Of a stretch of 64,000 nt of DNA, positions 21,999 to 34,859 are shown in pieces (the stretch's first letter is position 1; every line of letters begins with the position of its first letter). The notes under the pieces are model-generated. The model was not told the origin of the DNA. It did not search any database and saw only the letters and a list, made by a program, of their open reading frames with translations. The translations under genes were made by a program, and so were the position numbers. This stretch comes from Carallia brachiata. Its lineage: Eukaryota > Streptophyta > Magnoliopsida > Malpighiales > Rhizophoraceae. The stretch covers positions 890,055-954,054 of the forward strand of contig JADCRB010000072.1 of assembly GCA_021464245.1 (NCBI GenBank). Direction: 5' to 3'.

Positions 21999-24956
21999 GT
22001 AATAGAAAAAATAAATTAAAAAAATCTTTCAAAAAAGTGAACGTGGCGTGGCTTAGATAAGATTTGTTGGCCATGCCAATTATATGATGCCAAAAGCCGA
22101 AAATTAATAAAAGAGGCGGCGAAAGTTGTCCCTCGAGCGTCTCAAACTTAAAGAGAAAAAGAGTAGAGGAGAGCTGTTCTGCCAAAGGACTTTGAATGGA
22201 AGCCATAAACGTCTATCCAAGATCAAGGCTATGAAATTACATTGGTCTCCGTGCAAAATTAAGATGGTCCTTAATCATTAAAGTTGCAACTAAATGAAAT
22301 GGTCCTGTGCCACTAAAGTTGTTAGCCTAAAACCAAAATAATAATAATAACAATAATAATAATTCATTGAAGTTGCTGGGAAGAACATAGCAAACCAATT
22401 TCAAATTTGATACTTAAGGCCCAAATAATTTTTTCTCCCTTTTTTCACTTCTGATTGTTTCGTGTACCGATTCAATGGTTACGTGTCTAGCAATGAACTC
22501 CTCCTATTTAGATTGCAACCATTAGATCTTTTGATCACATACTGACCCCTATATGGGGTTGGATAACAAGGTCTTGATCATTTTTTAGTGAAATCTTGAC
22601 CCAAAAGTATATGCAGATTATTGTAAGAACAAAAAGGGAAATGCCAAAAAGTTTAATTTAAAGCCTAAAATTCTAAATTCTTTTGCCTAAGAAATTTATG
22701 CTCCCGCTTTTGTAAAGCGTCGATAGTCATAGACTCAAGTTTGGCCATCCGATTAAAATTTCCTCAACTCGGTATGATCCTTGCCTACACAAAAAAGAGT
22801 TTGGCCGGACGCGTGAATGGTCATTTTCGAATGGTTACGAGTTGGACAAAAAGATGCAAAATAGCCATACCGAACTTGAATGTGGAATTACCTATGATAA
22901 AACAGAAAGAAAAGCTCTTAGTTGGAATTAACGCCCTTGTTTTTTCAAACTTCATACCCTTTTGTTCCTCACCCAATTCAGACGAAAAAAGAAAAAAGAC
23001 GTATGGTATACATCGAAAGATTTCCTCATAGATATTGAACGGACCAGATTAACTTGGTATACATGGGAAATTTGAATCAAAACTAAATTTCCACTAGGAG
23101 AGGCATCGCTGCATTGGATGCTTTTTTTATTCTTGGTGATCGGTATACCAAAATTTATGGTATAAGCAAATTACTAATATAAACATATATTACGCATCTA
23201 TATATATATATATTTGAACCAATCTCATGCAGTTGTACACTAGGGTGGATTCAACGATGAAGGATTTAATTTTTGATGCATTCAATCTCAACTTCAAATA
23301 TTGCTAGATGCTGTTGGATCTCTTTTAGACAAGCGACAAGTAAGTTTTACTATAAATCTTTGGTGATTTATAGGTGCTTAATAATGTTGAAATTAGACAC
23401 TCTTCCTACTCTTAAAACTTTTCGATTAAAAAAAATAATAAAAAACACGTTATACAATTACAATGTGGGCATGTCTTGGTTAAGTATATATGTATATTTT
23501 TTTGCTAGAAATGTCTTGGTAAGTATATGTCCATCTCTTTGTGCCTCTCAATTTGATTTGGACTTTGTGTTTCAGTCCGATGCTTGTCCCCATATGGGGG
23601 CTATCTAAATGTGAATGGGATAGTGACTTGAAGGCCAGTGTAGAGGAGGATACTTGGAAAAGGACTTGATACAAAAACATGCAAAATTCCAATTTTCTAA
23701 TTTTCTAATTGACAAATTGGTTCGAACATCTTTTTCATTGGAAAGAAGAATTATTTAGGAAGTGGAAAAGGGCTGATGAATATTTAAGCTCATTGGTTCG
23801 CCATAATTCTTTGGAGAAAAGGACTAAAAACTCTATAATATGGTATAGGATGACCCTTGTATGAATAATAAGATTTTAATGAAAAAAAAAAAGAAATTTG
23901 ATTACAATAAATGGGAAATTAAGAAGGCTAGCAATTTCCCCATCAAAAATAAAAAGAAGGGTAACAATTTAACCTTAAGACCTTGCCTTTTACGCAAAGG
24001 TCTGCAGCCTGCTTTCTGTTTCTACAGATTTTTTTTTTTTTATGAATCTGTTTCTACAGAATTACGCAAAGGATAACATTAAATTTAAAAGAAAAAATGT
24101 TGTTATGGAAAATTATTCAAATTCTGATTCTACAGCTCTTTTCTGCTGTCACCCCACCCTGAACAATATTTTCGTTGATAAAACCAAGAAAAATTATGTA
24201 TATGGATTATGGAGAGAGTTGGTGGGTAGATGCATGTAATGACCATATAAGTGGAGACGACGATATGGAAAGGAATGCATCTACCCGCACGCATGGCATT
24301 GACAACTACACTGTCACCCGTATATCATGGTGTGTTGCTTCATTGAATAATAGACTGGAAAATATTCAGTGATATTTTTTAAATACGATTAAAATGAGAT
24401 GAAAGTAATATGAATTTTAAATGATTAAATTTGTTTAAAAAAATAATTTATTAAATATTATTAAATAAATTAAGTGGTCACTTTTATTTTTATCCACCAT
24501 GAGAGAGCTCTAAAATACAAGATACCGATAAAGTTGTGAAGTGCATTGAAAGGCCTTTTGTGGTTGCACGAGTACCTCTTTCCTGTTCTCTTGTGCTTTT
24601 CTTCTGCTGTCCGAATTCAATATCCTACCCCTTCTTCTATCTCTCTCTCTCTCTCTCTCACTTTCACACACGCACTCAATCGTACGTGTAGGTGAAATAC
24701 TCGCATCTGTGGGGAGTTAGTTTCCTCAAATTGGCAATTTGTGTAATCCTTTGTCTATTTTACCTACATATTTGATGTCATTTCGAAGACATGTATTTTT
24801 TTTTTTTTGACGGAAAAGAAAAATTCAGTTGTGGACGTGTCATTCGTCAGATCTTTATGCCGAGTTCAAAATATCTTTCATTTGAATAATTCGTTTAACA
24901 ATTCCAAAGAGACTAAACCCAACATACAATTACCAATAAAACCAATGAGCACCAGC
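21999..24956. other. Intergenic, no gene recognised
   Basis: Frames such as 22741-23031 (+, 96 codons) and 23273-23608 (+, 111 codons) show no known motif. It contains ATA/ATT simple repeats near 22335-22360, a TA run near 23200 and a CT microsatellite near 24638-24660. About 24370-24480 resembles, inverted, 56340-56520 (shared GAGATGAAAGT), so a low-copy dispersed element may lie here. Confidence 0.45.
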
Positions 24957-24965
24957 AGGTATATC

Positions 24966-25467
24966 GGGATAAATATTTTTAAAGTCCTAAACCTTTAGAT
25001 TTTTTTACATTTGAGTCCTAAACCTTTTTAATATTTCATTTAAGTCCTAAATCTTTTAATTTTTTTACTATATCAGTCCTTTAAATTACGAAAAGTAGTC
25101 AATCTATTAATAAGTGAGTTTAATTTAATAAAAATCATTTAAAAAAGCTTAAATACATGAGTTAAATATTTTTTTCATCAACAAAATATGCATATTAAAT
25201 ATTTTTTTAATCAACAAATATACGAATTAAATAGGCAACATGTATATTTTTTTATAAAAAAGACATTCAATTCATATATTTAATCTTTTTTAAATAATTT
25301 TTTGTAAAGTTAAAATTATTTTTTAATAGATTGATCACTTTTGTTAAACAGAGGGACTAATTTAGTAGAAAATCAAAAAGTTTAGGACTTAAATGAAATG
25401 TCAAAAATGTTTAGGACTCAAACGTAAAAAAACCTAAAGGTTTAGGACTAAAAAAATTCTTATCCCC
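24966..25467. mobile_element. Fold-back (long TIR) MITE, GGGGATAA family, copy 1
   Basis: The two ends are long inverted repeats. The left arm (about 24966-25110) carries three spaced AGTCCTAAA words; the right arm (about 25325-25467) carries the complementary TTTAGGACT words at matching distances, ending TTATCCCC. The flanks AGGTATATC (24957-24965) and AAGTATGTC (25468-25476) match at 7 of 9 positions, as for a decayed 9-bp target duplication. A 9-bp duplication with long TIRs is typical of Mutator-like non-autonomous elements. No transposase inside. Confidence 0.75.
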
Positions 25468-25476
25468 AAGTATGTC

Positions 25477-26898
25477 GAAGACATGTGTATAATTTATGTA
25501 ATCCTTTGCATGCGTATGTTGCGCTGTCTTATTATAATCTTTCAATCACCATTAACACTCGAAACCAATATATGATTGAGTTTTTCCCAAAATTGACCCA
25601 TATCAAACCATCCGTGGAGCCTTAAATTGCTTTTTTTTTTTTTTAAAGAAAATAAAAAAATAAGATAATACTCTACAAACTTTTTTATCAGGTAGGATTA
25701 CTTATCTTAGAAAAACAACCTCTACAAGCATAAGTTTAAATTTACTAATTTTTCATCTGTTCACTGGACCATAGTATATTCGGTAATCATCGCTGAGATG
25801 ATTAAAAATGCCAGTTTGCATTGGAGGGGCAATTGTTGGATTCGAGATGGAGAGAAAGAGAGAGAGAGAGAGAGAGAGGGAGGAAAAGAGCGATAGAATG
25901 ACTGAGTGCACGTGTGGGCATCCGGGTCCACGTGCACCTGTTTCTATTCACTACTGAATTGATTGATTGATTTGTCTCTCTGTTTTTGTTTGTTTTGAAC
26001 AAGGATTGATTTGTCTCTCTGTTTTTCACTTATCGCTTTCTCTGATATTTCTTCGCCCTTTTTATCCTTGTCGCTGAGCTGTGACGCCCCCAGTGGAGTC
26101 TGTCTGGCTACCGATTCTTGCTTTTGACGCTTTTACGATTTGAATTCCTCAAATATTTTTTTAACCCCTTTCGTGTTGTCTATAATGGAAATTATAAATA
26201 CCTTAAAAATAATATCAGTAGCAATTAGATTAAAAGTACACAATACATTTAATAAAATATGTACGAAATATAGAATTAATTTAATAATATTTATTATTAC
26301 AATTATACTGTACATCTATTATACTCTTACAATTTAGATGCCTAACAATTTTTTTCCTTTAATTGCTGGTCATGACAATTATTTAATGTCTGGAAGTTAT
26401 CTGACGTGAACATTTTTTGCATTAAATAACACTTATTTTATTAATCATCAATTTTAATCATTAATATCACTTGAAGTGATAATTTGAATAGTAATCCACT
26501 ATATATTCTATATAGTTAACTTAAATTTGAATTTTCTTATTGACATTTGCTCTTTATATTACAATATATGGGTTTTCTTGCCCAATAATTGGACTTAAGA
26601 AATGGCGAGCCGATTGTTAGATTTTAAATTTAACAATCACTGTAGTCTATTATAACAAAGTTATACTCGAATCTATTAGTATTTGGGTAATGAATTATTC
26701 TTATAAGAAAAATTAAATGAAGACGTTAATGAGTAACCTTCGATCTCGACTCACAAGTATGATAATTATCATATTTACAAGTATTTTTTTTGTTAAAAAA
26801 ATCAATTTTAATCGTCGGCCATTGACAAAAATTTGATGTTGTTGGTCAAACAGACACCAAAACAGTCAACTTTTAGCAATGAGATCAACTAACATGTA
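25477..26898. other. Intergenic, no gene recognised
   Basis: Contains a GA microsatellite (about 25853-25880) and AT-rich DNA. The 60-75-codon frames here are low complexity and are not called. Confidence 0.5.
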
Positions 26899-26921
26899 AC
26901 AAGCACAAAAGGAGGTAGGTT

Positions 26922-27383
26922 AAATCTTAAATTGATGTCTAATGTTTAGATTGAGTTTTAATTATAAATATAATATTTTTTTTAGTAAAATCAGTCTAAA
27001 TATTTTTACTGTAGAATAATTTAATACTTTTTTATTATATGACTGTTTAATTTATTAAGAATTATATCATCTGTTAAACCACCTTCTAATATGATGTTAT
27101 AATATTTTATTTTAATGTTTTTTCATTTTTTCCAAAAATAGGAAAAAATGAAAAAATTAGGAAAAAATATTGCGCTACTATATTTTTATTGATATAATAT
27201 CTTATTAAGAAATAATCTAATGACACAACGAACAAATGATGTACTTCTTGGTAAATTAAATAGTTAAATAATAAAAAATATTAAATTATTTTATAGGGAA
27301 AACGTTGAAAATCGATTTTACTAGAAAAATATTGTATCCATAATTAGACCTTAACCTAAAAGTTATGTACTAATTTAAGATTT
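26922..27383. mobile_element. AT-rich fold-back element with arms over 150 bp
   Basis: The left arm starts AAATCTTAAATT (26922) and the right arm ends AATTTAAGATTT (27383). Read inward, both arms share ordered blocks (TAATTAT then ATACAATATTT/ATATAATATTT then AGTAAAATC then ATAATTTAATA), so the element folds into one long imperfect hairpin. No coding capacity. A 12-bp direct repeat ACAAGCACAAAA lies outside it at 26899-26910 and 27405-27416 and might mark the original insertion or a larger rearrangement. Confidence 0.65.
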
Positions 27384-27416
27384 CAGCTAAAAGAGAAACA
27401 ACTGACAAGCACAAAA

Positions 27417-30400
27417 CAATAAGATATTTTCAGGCGAAACTAATTGGTCTTATAAAATTTCATTTGCACCAACTCTTTAATTAGCAATGATTTTTCTCAA
27501 AATGAAGATTCTTACTAATGAGATCACTTCCCTAGACACATTCTCCTGGTAATTCTTCACTTCTCATGTGACTAAAATCAGTGTGCTACAGCCAATTATC
27601 ACCTTCACCGCCTTATTCTTTGTTTGGGTTGTACAAAAAGGCCGAGAAAAAAAAAATAATTAAGAAAAGGCGACAATCTTTTGTTTTAGTATCAAATTGG
27701 ATAGAAAATAATGAGAAAAAATGATAAAAAAAACCTCATGGGTCAGGAAAACTTCTCACTAAATTGGTGAGAAAGATGGGGCAAATTTCAGCTGTTTTTA
27801 TAAAATTAGAAAAACGCCCTTTAAAAATGTGAATGTTACATTATTTTTCTTTAAACTAATAATTACAGAAATTAATTTTTTTTCTTAACAATATTTTTCT
27901 TCTTATTTAAATAACTCAAAGGAATCATTATTCTTTGAACCATCATTTCTTTTTTTTTTCTTAAATATTTTTTTGTTCATTAAAAAGTCTGTTGAACTTT
28001 TTTTTTTTTTCCCTTTTTCCTTGTTTTGTAGCAAAAGTGGGCGTTAATGCCATCTACTATGTTTGGGTATTTTCAATGAAAAATGAAAGGAAAATGGATG
28101 AAAAATGATTTTCTACTTATATTTTTTTTATTTATTTTTTATCAATTCAAACAATTACCTTTTACTTTTTCTCTCACAAATTACTATTAATTTTCTTTCT
28201 CACAACTTTTTAATCATTACTTTTTATCAATTATAAAATTATTATTATTATATTATTTTTTTAATTTATTTTTTAATTTACTTTTATTTGATTTCTCACT
28301 ATCGAATCACGGTGCATTAGGTGACTTGCATCATTATCAAACCGCGGAAGTTAAGTTTGTGTTTTTGGTTGCTATTCCGTAGAAGAACCTCTGAGCATTT
28401 GATTAAAAATCACTGCCAAGAGTCTTAAAAAAAAAAATTAAAGACAAGAAAAAGAATCGAGAGTATCAAATAAATAAAAATAAAAATTCCATCTGAAGGT
28501 TGGTGGGTGTACTTTTTGTCGTTGGTGGCAGACTGGCTGTGGAGCCAGAGGGAATTCACGTGTGCTTGACCATTTGCTTGTCCATCTTCTGCAAGCACCT
28601 CAAATTCCCAAACACAGTTTGTGACTTTCCAAGTTACTTTTTACCTTTGCCCTCGCTTTCGTACAAAGTGCCATCGGCCACATTATGGAAGCAAAGCAAT
28701 AGCATCAATCAGCACAGTAGTTCAGTTGTAGCACATTAACCTCTTTCTCAAAACGTTGAAATTTGAAATTCAAACAATTTTGGTAATTTTTCTTTGTTAA
28801 TTTTAAAATAATTAAAAATTAATTTAAATTATTAGATAATTTAATTTATAAAAAATAAAAAACAAAATTATTAGATACTATTAAAAAATTATATAATTAT
28901 TAATTGATATTTATGTGAAGTCATTTAAAATTATTATTTTCCATTTGCAAGGACAAGAAGGTGCATAGAACATTTTCTAATTTACAATCTAATGGGTATC
29001 TTCCAACTATTGATAAAAGCTGCTTTTGCACACGTGTGAGACAACCAATGAGAGTATCTTACATGGCAAGGATGGACCTACGTTGGTAGTTACGAAAAGC
29101 TTCCCAATTCTGTCAAAATTTCTCGAACGCATGCAACGTTATGTTTCTTTCCTAGCTATATATAGCTACTAGCTTGTGTCTTGTAGCTTCTTATTGATTT
29201 TTCGTCACTTTAAATTGTCTTCATTTGTGAGTACTCCAACGTGCTCAAGTGGCAAGAATTGTAACTTTAAATTGATTTTTATCAAGAGACGATAAAAAAT
29301 AATAAAATATATTTATATAATATAAAATTATGTATAATATTATATTTAAGAAAAAAAGAATAAGAATAACGAGCACGTAGTATATATTGTCGTTCTCTTG
29401 GTGTGTCTTGAGAGTTGAGTGGTAATACTTACATAATTCAAGTTCAGGTGCAGGGGATTATTTGAGTAATTACCTTCCAACATGTGGAGCATATACGTAA
29501 CCAAAACTTTAATTTACCATTTGAACCCGACTTATTGGAAAGCCAACTTATATTATATTAAATGTATTAAACTTTTAAAGTGATCATGGGATTGCCGTCA
29601 TTTCAATAATGCTCAAGATCGATGGACACTTTTCCAATTTCAACAACAAAAGCAAACCTTGTTGCTAATTTTCTATTAACGCATATTATGAATGGCTAGC
29701 AAATTTGTTGCGAGTACTGCGATTATGTCCCATATTGAAAACTTCATGAGTTTGCTAGCTAGAAAGTACATTATACATATCCAATAATGAAACCAATAGA
29801 TAAGCATTAGGCCATTATGCCATTGGCTAATAATCGCAAAGAGAAAGGGGAAAGAGCAAGAAAAAGGATGGGAAAAAGAGAAGGAAAACCTCAAATTATT
29901 TTATTTTGGAGGCTATCAACTTGAATGTATATAAGACTTAGCGCAAAATATGTGATTCCCACCAACATTTTGCACAAAAGATTCTTCCCTTCTAGTTGGC
30001 TCCAATTGACAAGCTCAAAAAACCCAACCCACCGCCCATGTGTTAAGGTCCCCATTACATTTTTTTTTTATTTTTTTGTTTCTTTGAAATTGATAGACCA
30101 GTGGTAGGAAAAAGGAGAAAGTAAGCGCCAAATTGAGAATTCAAATTCAAATCTATGAGTTAAAAGTATACACTTTTAACTGACTAATTAAATTAAGTGC
30201 TCATTAATTTTTTGTTTTTTTTTTATAATGCTTAAGAGATTGTCTTGGGTGTTGTTCCTTTCATTCCTTCTTTTGCAAAAATTTATGTTCTTCCCTTTGT
30301 CTCTCTTCTCACTTAGCATACATTAGGTACCAAACCTTATGTTATTAAATTGGGAACCAAAACCCATGTGAATAGTTTCGATCATGGCTACAATAAGGGA

Positions 30401-30689
30401 TCAAAATCTAACGCTGGTGGGGTCCATTGGGGCTTGCCCCTATTGAAGAAAAATGGAGGATGAAAATGATCATCTCATTCTCCCCCGTTGTATGTTACCC
30501 CTTCTTGGGCATACCGTGATCGGCCTTCGTACGATTTGCGGACGCTTGACAAGTACCAAACAGTTGGTGAGCCCCAGACCATGCGGACTTTTTTGGCACC
30601 ATAAGCCTAATACACCGTAAATATTCCCTTTTTTTTTTTCCTTAGTGCATCTCTTTAATCGGGGCAAGTTGACTGAGTTATGGGAAATT
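27417..30689. other. Gene-poor intergenic DNA
   Basis: Poly-T and AT-rich tracts, with short frames (for example 28500-28739, +, 79 codons) that I cannot link to any family. A TATA-like stretch near 29157-29163 has no gene after it. Nothing else seen. Confidence 0.45.
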
Positions 30690-33395
30690 ACTAATTTCTT
30701 TTTAAATTAATTAATTATCTACTTTTTAAGTTTCAGATTATTGAAAAAAGTATATAAAATTTATGTGAAGAGTCTGATTAGAGGCACACGAAAAATAACA
30801 ACTCGTGAGATGTAGATGTCTATATTTGATAGGGGCAAAATTAATGGAGGTAAAAATAGTGATTTGAGTCTTTTACTGTTATTATTTTTTGAGTCTCTCA
30901 AAATTTTCTCTTATGTTAATATATGAGACCTCATAATGAAATAAATAATAATAATAATAATGATCTCAGTGTTGAAACTTTTAAAGTAAAAAAGATAAAA
31001 AAAAATTATATGTCTGTAAAAAAAAATTGTTAGAAGAATTTTTATAATACAATAAATTGAGAATTTTTGTAACTATATAAATTTATTATGTAACAAAATA
31101 AATAATAGTTTTTTAAATTTTTATTACACTTATAGTTAATATAATTATATAATGAATCTATGTAATTTAATTTCAAAAATTATTTTTAATAAATTCGTCC
31201 TATTATATGATTGAGCACTGAAAAAAAAGTTCTGTGATCTGTTGGCCAGATTTTAAATCGATTAAGATATTCAAATCAATGCTGGTTACTGGTAATTGAT
31301 TAGACGTCCGTGAATGTAGGCCGGCCAATAGAGTAGTGTATCTATTAATTTGCTCGCCCTCTAATCAATGTCAATTAAGAACATGATCATGGAGCTTATT
31401 TGTCGCCTTTCGCAAATAGTAACAAATGAAATAATTACTTTTATGAGTATTCACGAGCATTAATCAGTGATTAAGGTTATAATTAAGTTTTTCTCGTTCA
31501 CTTTTCTAATCACCAACATGAAGCCCATTATTTCCTCAGAAGTCAAGCGCCATTGATGCTAGGAAAAAGTGTTATTAGAATAATCCTGCAGATATGATAT
31601 CAGATCGAATCAAGCGTAGTGTTAGACTATTAGTACACATAGTACTACTATTAGAAATAGTAGTATTAAGCAATAGTAGTATTAAGCATTTTCATTGTCA
31701 TCGTAAGATATTATTAACATGTTTTAGATATTGTTAATACTATTATTACTAATAGAGGTATTAAGCATTTTTATTGTCATCATGCAAGGCATTGCATGAT
31801 GGAAAAGCCATTGCCAATATATATAGTTAGAACAATGCCTTGAAGGGGACATCCAAATAGCTTAGAGACTGAACATTCAACTTAAATATCTAAGACGTAA
31901 CTACTCGAAGGGAGGTGACATTTATAAAAAAAACTAAAACTACATTATATTACATAATTTAGATCCAATAAGTCTATATTGCACAAAATAATTAGTTACA
32001 ATGACTATTCAATTATGCAAACAATACTCGGTGTACCAGCACAAAAAGAATAAAATAAAATAATCGTGTAGGCTTCTAATGGGATATATGTATGTGCTTT
32101 GCCTTGATTTAAATTAAAGCACTACTTTTATGCATCACATGGACGTCTTTGACTCCTTGAATTGATTATGGCACTAAACAGGTTGGATTTGAATTCTGAA
32201 AGCATTTGTAGTCAAGCTAATGTACCATTAATTCGATCGATTCCGATCTCTTGGTATCTTAGGTGGTTTGGACCATGTTCTTAGTCAAGCTCTTGTCCGG
32301 AGGCCCTTCAAATGGAAAAATTACCCTGCATCTCGATGGGCACCTTTTTTTTTTTTTTTTTGCCATTAACAGCTTACCAGCTTGATTAGGAAAAAAAACA
32401 AAAATCCCTCAAAAAGTCAATCCATTGCTCTGGCAAGTGAAGTGTATCGGGCAATTTTCAACGTACCTGTCCCTGCCGCGTGCGTCTATATTATGCAGTT
32501 AATTAATGAATACTGTTTAGCAGTCTGGAGAAAATTTGTCAAAGGAATTTTTAAATTACAATTTATTGAGTTTTTTTTTTGTAATTGTATTAATTATGAG
32601 TGTAATGAAAGAAAAAAATTATTATTTTTTCGTTGTATTTATAATTTATATAATTACATAATAAATTTACTTAATTATAATTTGAAAATTTTTTCAGTCA
32701 CCAATCTTTTTCCTTAATTATAAGATCTTTTTTTGAACAACATTTAATTATAGGATCTCGGTGACAAGATTTACTGAAGAAAGAAAATCTTAGAGAAGAT
32801 TCTGTTTTGATTCAAAAATCTTGGCGACGCCCTTTTAACATAACGTTGAAATCCGACCCAGCCACGGTCTACCCGACTAGAATTAGACTATCAACTAATA
32901 ATGGGTAAAACCGACAAAGCCATTATTGCATTTATTTATTGGTGCAGCGGCCCAATATCATGGGTGCTATTGAGGTTCTCAATAGCTGGCCCAGATTTTA
33001 ATTTGACGTACATAACGCCACACCTGACCACAGTTTCGGTTCAAGTCAGAACCGAACAGTTTGTAGTTACCCTAATGTACATTAGCCAGTCCATTATCCT
33101 TGTTTCCTTAGGGTGATGGATAAAGGATTGAACTCCCCAAAGTGACTTACAATTACATTCATTTTTTTTTTTTATTATTCTATCAATTGATTGAATTTAA
33201 GTACATAAAATAAAACTAGCATCAATCTTATTCAACATAATTCACATCGGAATTCCTAGCAATGAGATGTCTTAATTAGCTTTGCACACCCCTGAAGTTG
33301 ACCTAAGCAGCAAAAGAATAGGGAAACATTATTTAATTTCCTTCCCAACCAAAAATTACATTAAACTGAAAAAATTATATTAACTTAATTAACTA
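30690..33395. repeat. Tandem direct duplication, unit A
   Basis: Aligns by eye with 33400-35975 over most of its length. Matched landmarks: 31238 with 33599 (CTGTTGGC, ATTCAAATCAATG); 31840 with 34480 (GGGGACATCCAAAT); 32180 with 34978 (GTTGGATTTGAATTC); and 33116 with 35697 (GGGTGATGGA). Many substitutions and indels show it is not recent. Unit A lacks both SINEs present in unit B, and has about 380 bases near 30835-31215 that B lacks. A 111-codon and a 71-codon frame here are not kept in unit B, so no gene is called. Confidence 0.85.
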
Positions 33396-34245
33396 GCCAT
33401 TTTTTTTAGTTTCGGATTCTTGGAAAAGTATGTTGCTGTTGTTCCTTCCATTATCGAACGCATGACCTTTATTAAAGTCATGGATTCTTGGAAAAGTATA
33501 TAGGATTTATGTGAACGAGACCTTTAATAAAAACAATTAAAGAAGATAATCTTAGGAATTGGAGTTGAAAGATTATAAAAAAAAAAAAACAGTAATATGA
33601 CCTGTTGGCTAGATTTTAAACCGATTAAGATATTCAAATCAATGTTGGTTATTGGTGATTTGATTAAACGTCCACGAATGTAGGCTGGCCAATAGTGTAG
33701 TTTATCTATTAATTTGCTCGCACTCTAATCAATGTTAACTAAGAACATGATCATGGAGCCTATTTGTCGCCTTTTACATACTTTATGAGCATTCACGAGA
33801 ACTAAACGGTGATTAAAATTATAATTAAGTTTCTCTCATATGCTTTTCTAATCCCCAACATGAAGCCCAATAGTTCCTCGAAAGTCAGGCGACATCGAAG
33901 CTTGATCCTAGAAAAAAAAAACTAGGTTAATCCTGTAGATATAGTATCATATTATATCAAGCGTACTATTAGACTATTAGTAAGCTTAATACTACTATTA
34001 GTATTAAACATTTTTATTTTTATCCTAAGATATTGTTAACATGTTTTAGATACCCACTAAACCTACCTACCCCACATGCTCTTTTTGGGGGTAATTGAAG
34101 AGATACCAAAAAAGTCGCGGAGTCAAAAATTTTTCCAAACTCGAGCCTTAGCTCTTTCACTGTAATAGACTTCAGCCTTTACTGTAGTACTTCACGTACA
34201 CCTCAAATTAGCAAGACATTGCATGAAGGAAAAACCCATCGCCTA

Positions 34246-34440
34246 GTCAACCAGGCTTAGCCTGGTTGGCAACGGGGGCATGCTTAAGCATGCCCCTTTG
34301 GGCAGGTGGGGGGTTCGATCCCCACCTGCCCCTTTGATCCATTGGTGGCTTTAAAGGGCATTTGCCCATCTCCCCTCCCTTCTAACATCCTAACTTACTA
34401 ACCACTAATCGTTACAATGGTCAAAAAAAAAAAAAAAAAA
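34246..34440 (+). mobile_element. tRNA-derived SINE, family A, copy 2
   Basis: Almost the same sequence as the copy at 21790, differing at only a handful of positions. It has the same Pol III boxes, the same internal palindrome, the same TTACAATGGTC end and an 18-A tail. The 15-bp target duplication AAAACCCATCGCCTA is perfect (34231-34245 and 34437-34451). The matching place in duplication unit A (about 31800-31816, AAAAGCCATTGCCAATA) has no insert, an independent proof of the element's borders. Low divergence plus intact duplications indicate recent activity. Confidence 0.95.
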
Positions 34441-34682
34441 CCCATCGCCTATATATATAGTTAGGACAATCCTTTGAAGGGGACATCCAAATGGTTTAGA
34501 GGCTGGACAATTACCTTATATATCTTAGGTCTAACTGCTCAAAGGAGAGGTAAGATTTCCAAAAAAAACATAAAACTACACTGTATTGCATAGTTTAGAT
34601 CCAATAAGTCTATAGTGGACAAAACATTTAGTTAAAATGATTATTTATTATTCAATCATGCAAACAATAACAAGTGTAGGCT

Positions 34683-34859
34683 TTTTTTCCTTTTTTTTTT
34701 GGTGCTAGATCACCGACTAATCTGCTTCAAAATTATGTTAAACTCCTTGTAGAGAGAAGTTTTTATAAGACCATTTTTCCTATCTATAAGACTCAAACTC
34801 GATATCTTATTTAACAGAAATTGAATTTCTTCCACTCTTGTAAATGGTCATTGGTTACT
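34683..34859 (-). mobile_element. tRNA-derived SINE, family B
   Basis: Inserted in reverse orientation: the A tail appears as T runs at 34682-34700. On the minus strand a box B-like TCGAGTTTGAGTC is readable (about 34793-34805). The flanking duplication is AGTGTAGGCT (34673-34682 and 34860-34869). Unit A carries one uninterrupted copy of the target (CGTGTAGGCTTCTAAT, about 32064-32079), so the empty site is visible. Unrelated in sequence to family A. Confidence 0.85.

Noticed and set aside
22741..23031. 96-codon plus frame
   Set aside because: Checked for organelle-derived or ribosomal sequence by eye and found no convincing match; left uncalled.
32382..33116. Frames of 111 and 71 codons in duplication unit A
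   Set aside because: The homologous positions in unit B are broken by indels and stops, so the frames are not under selection.
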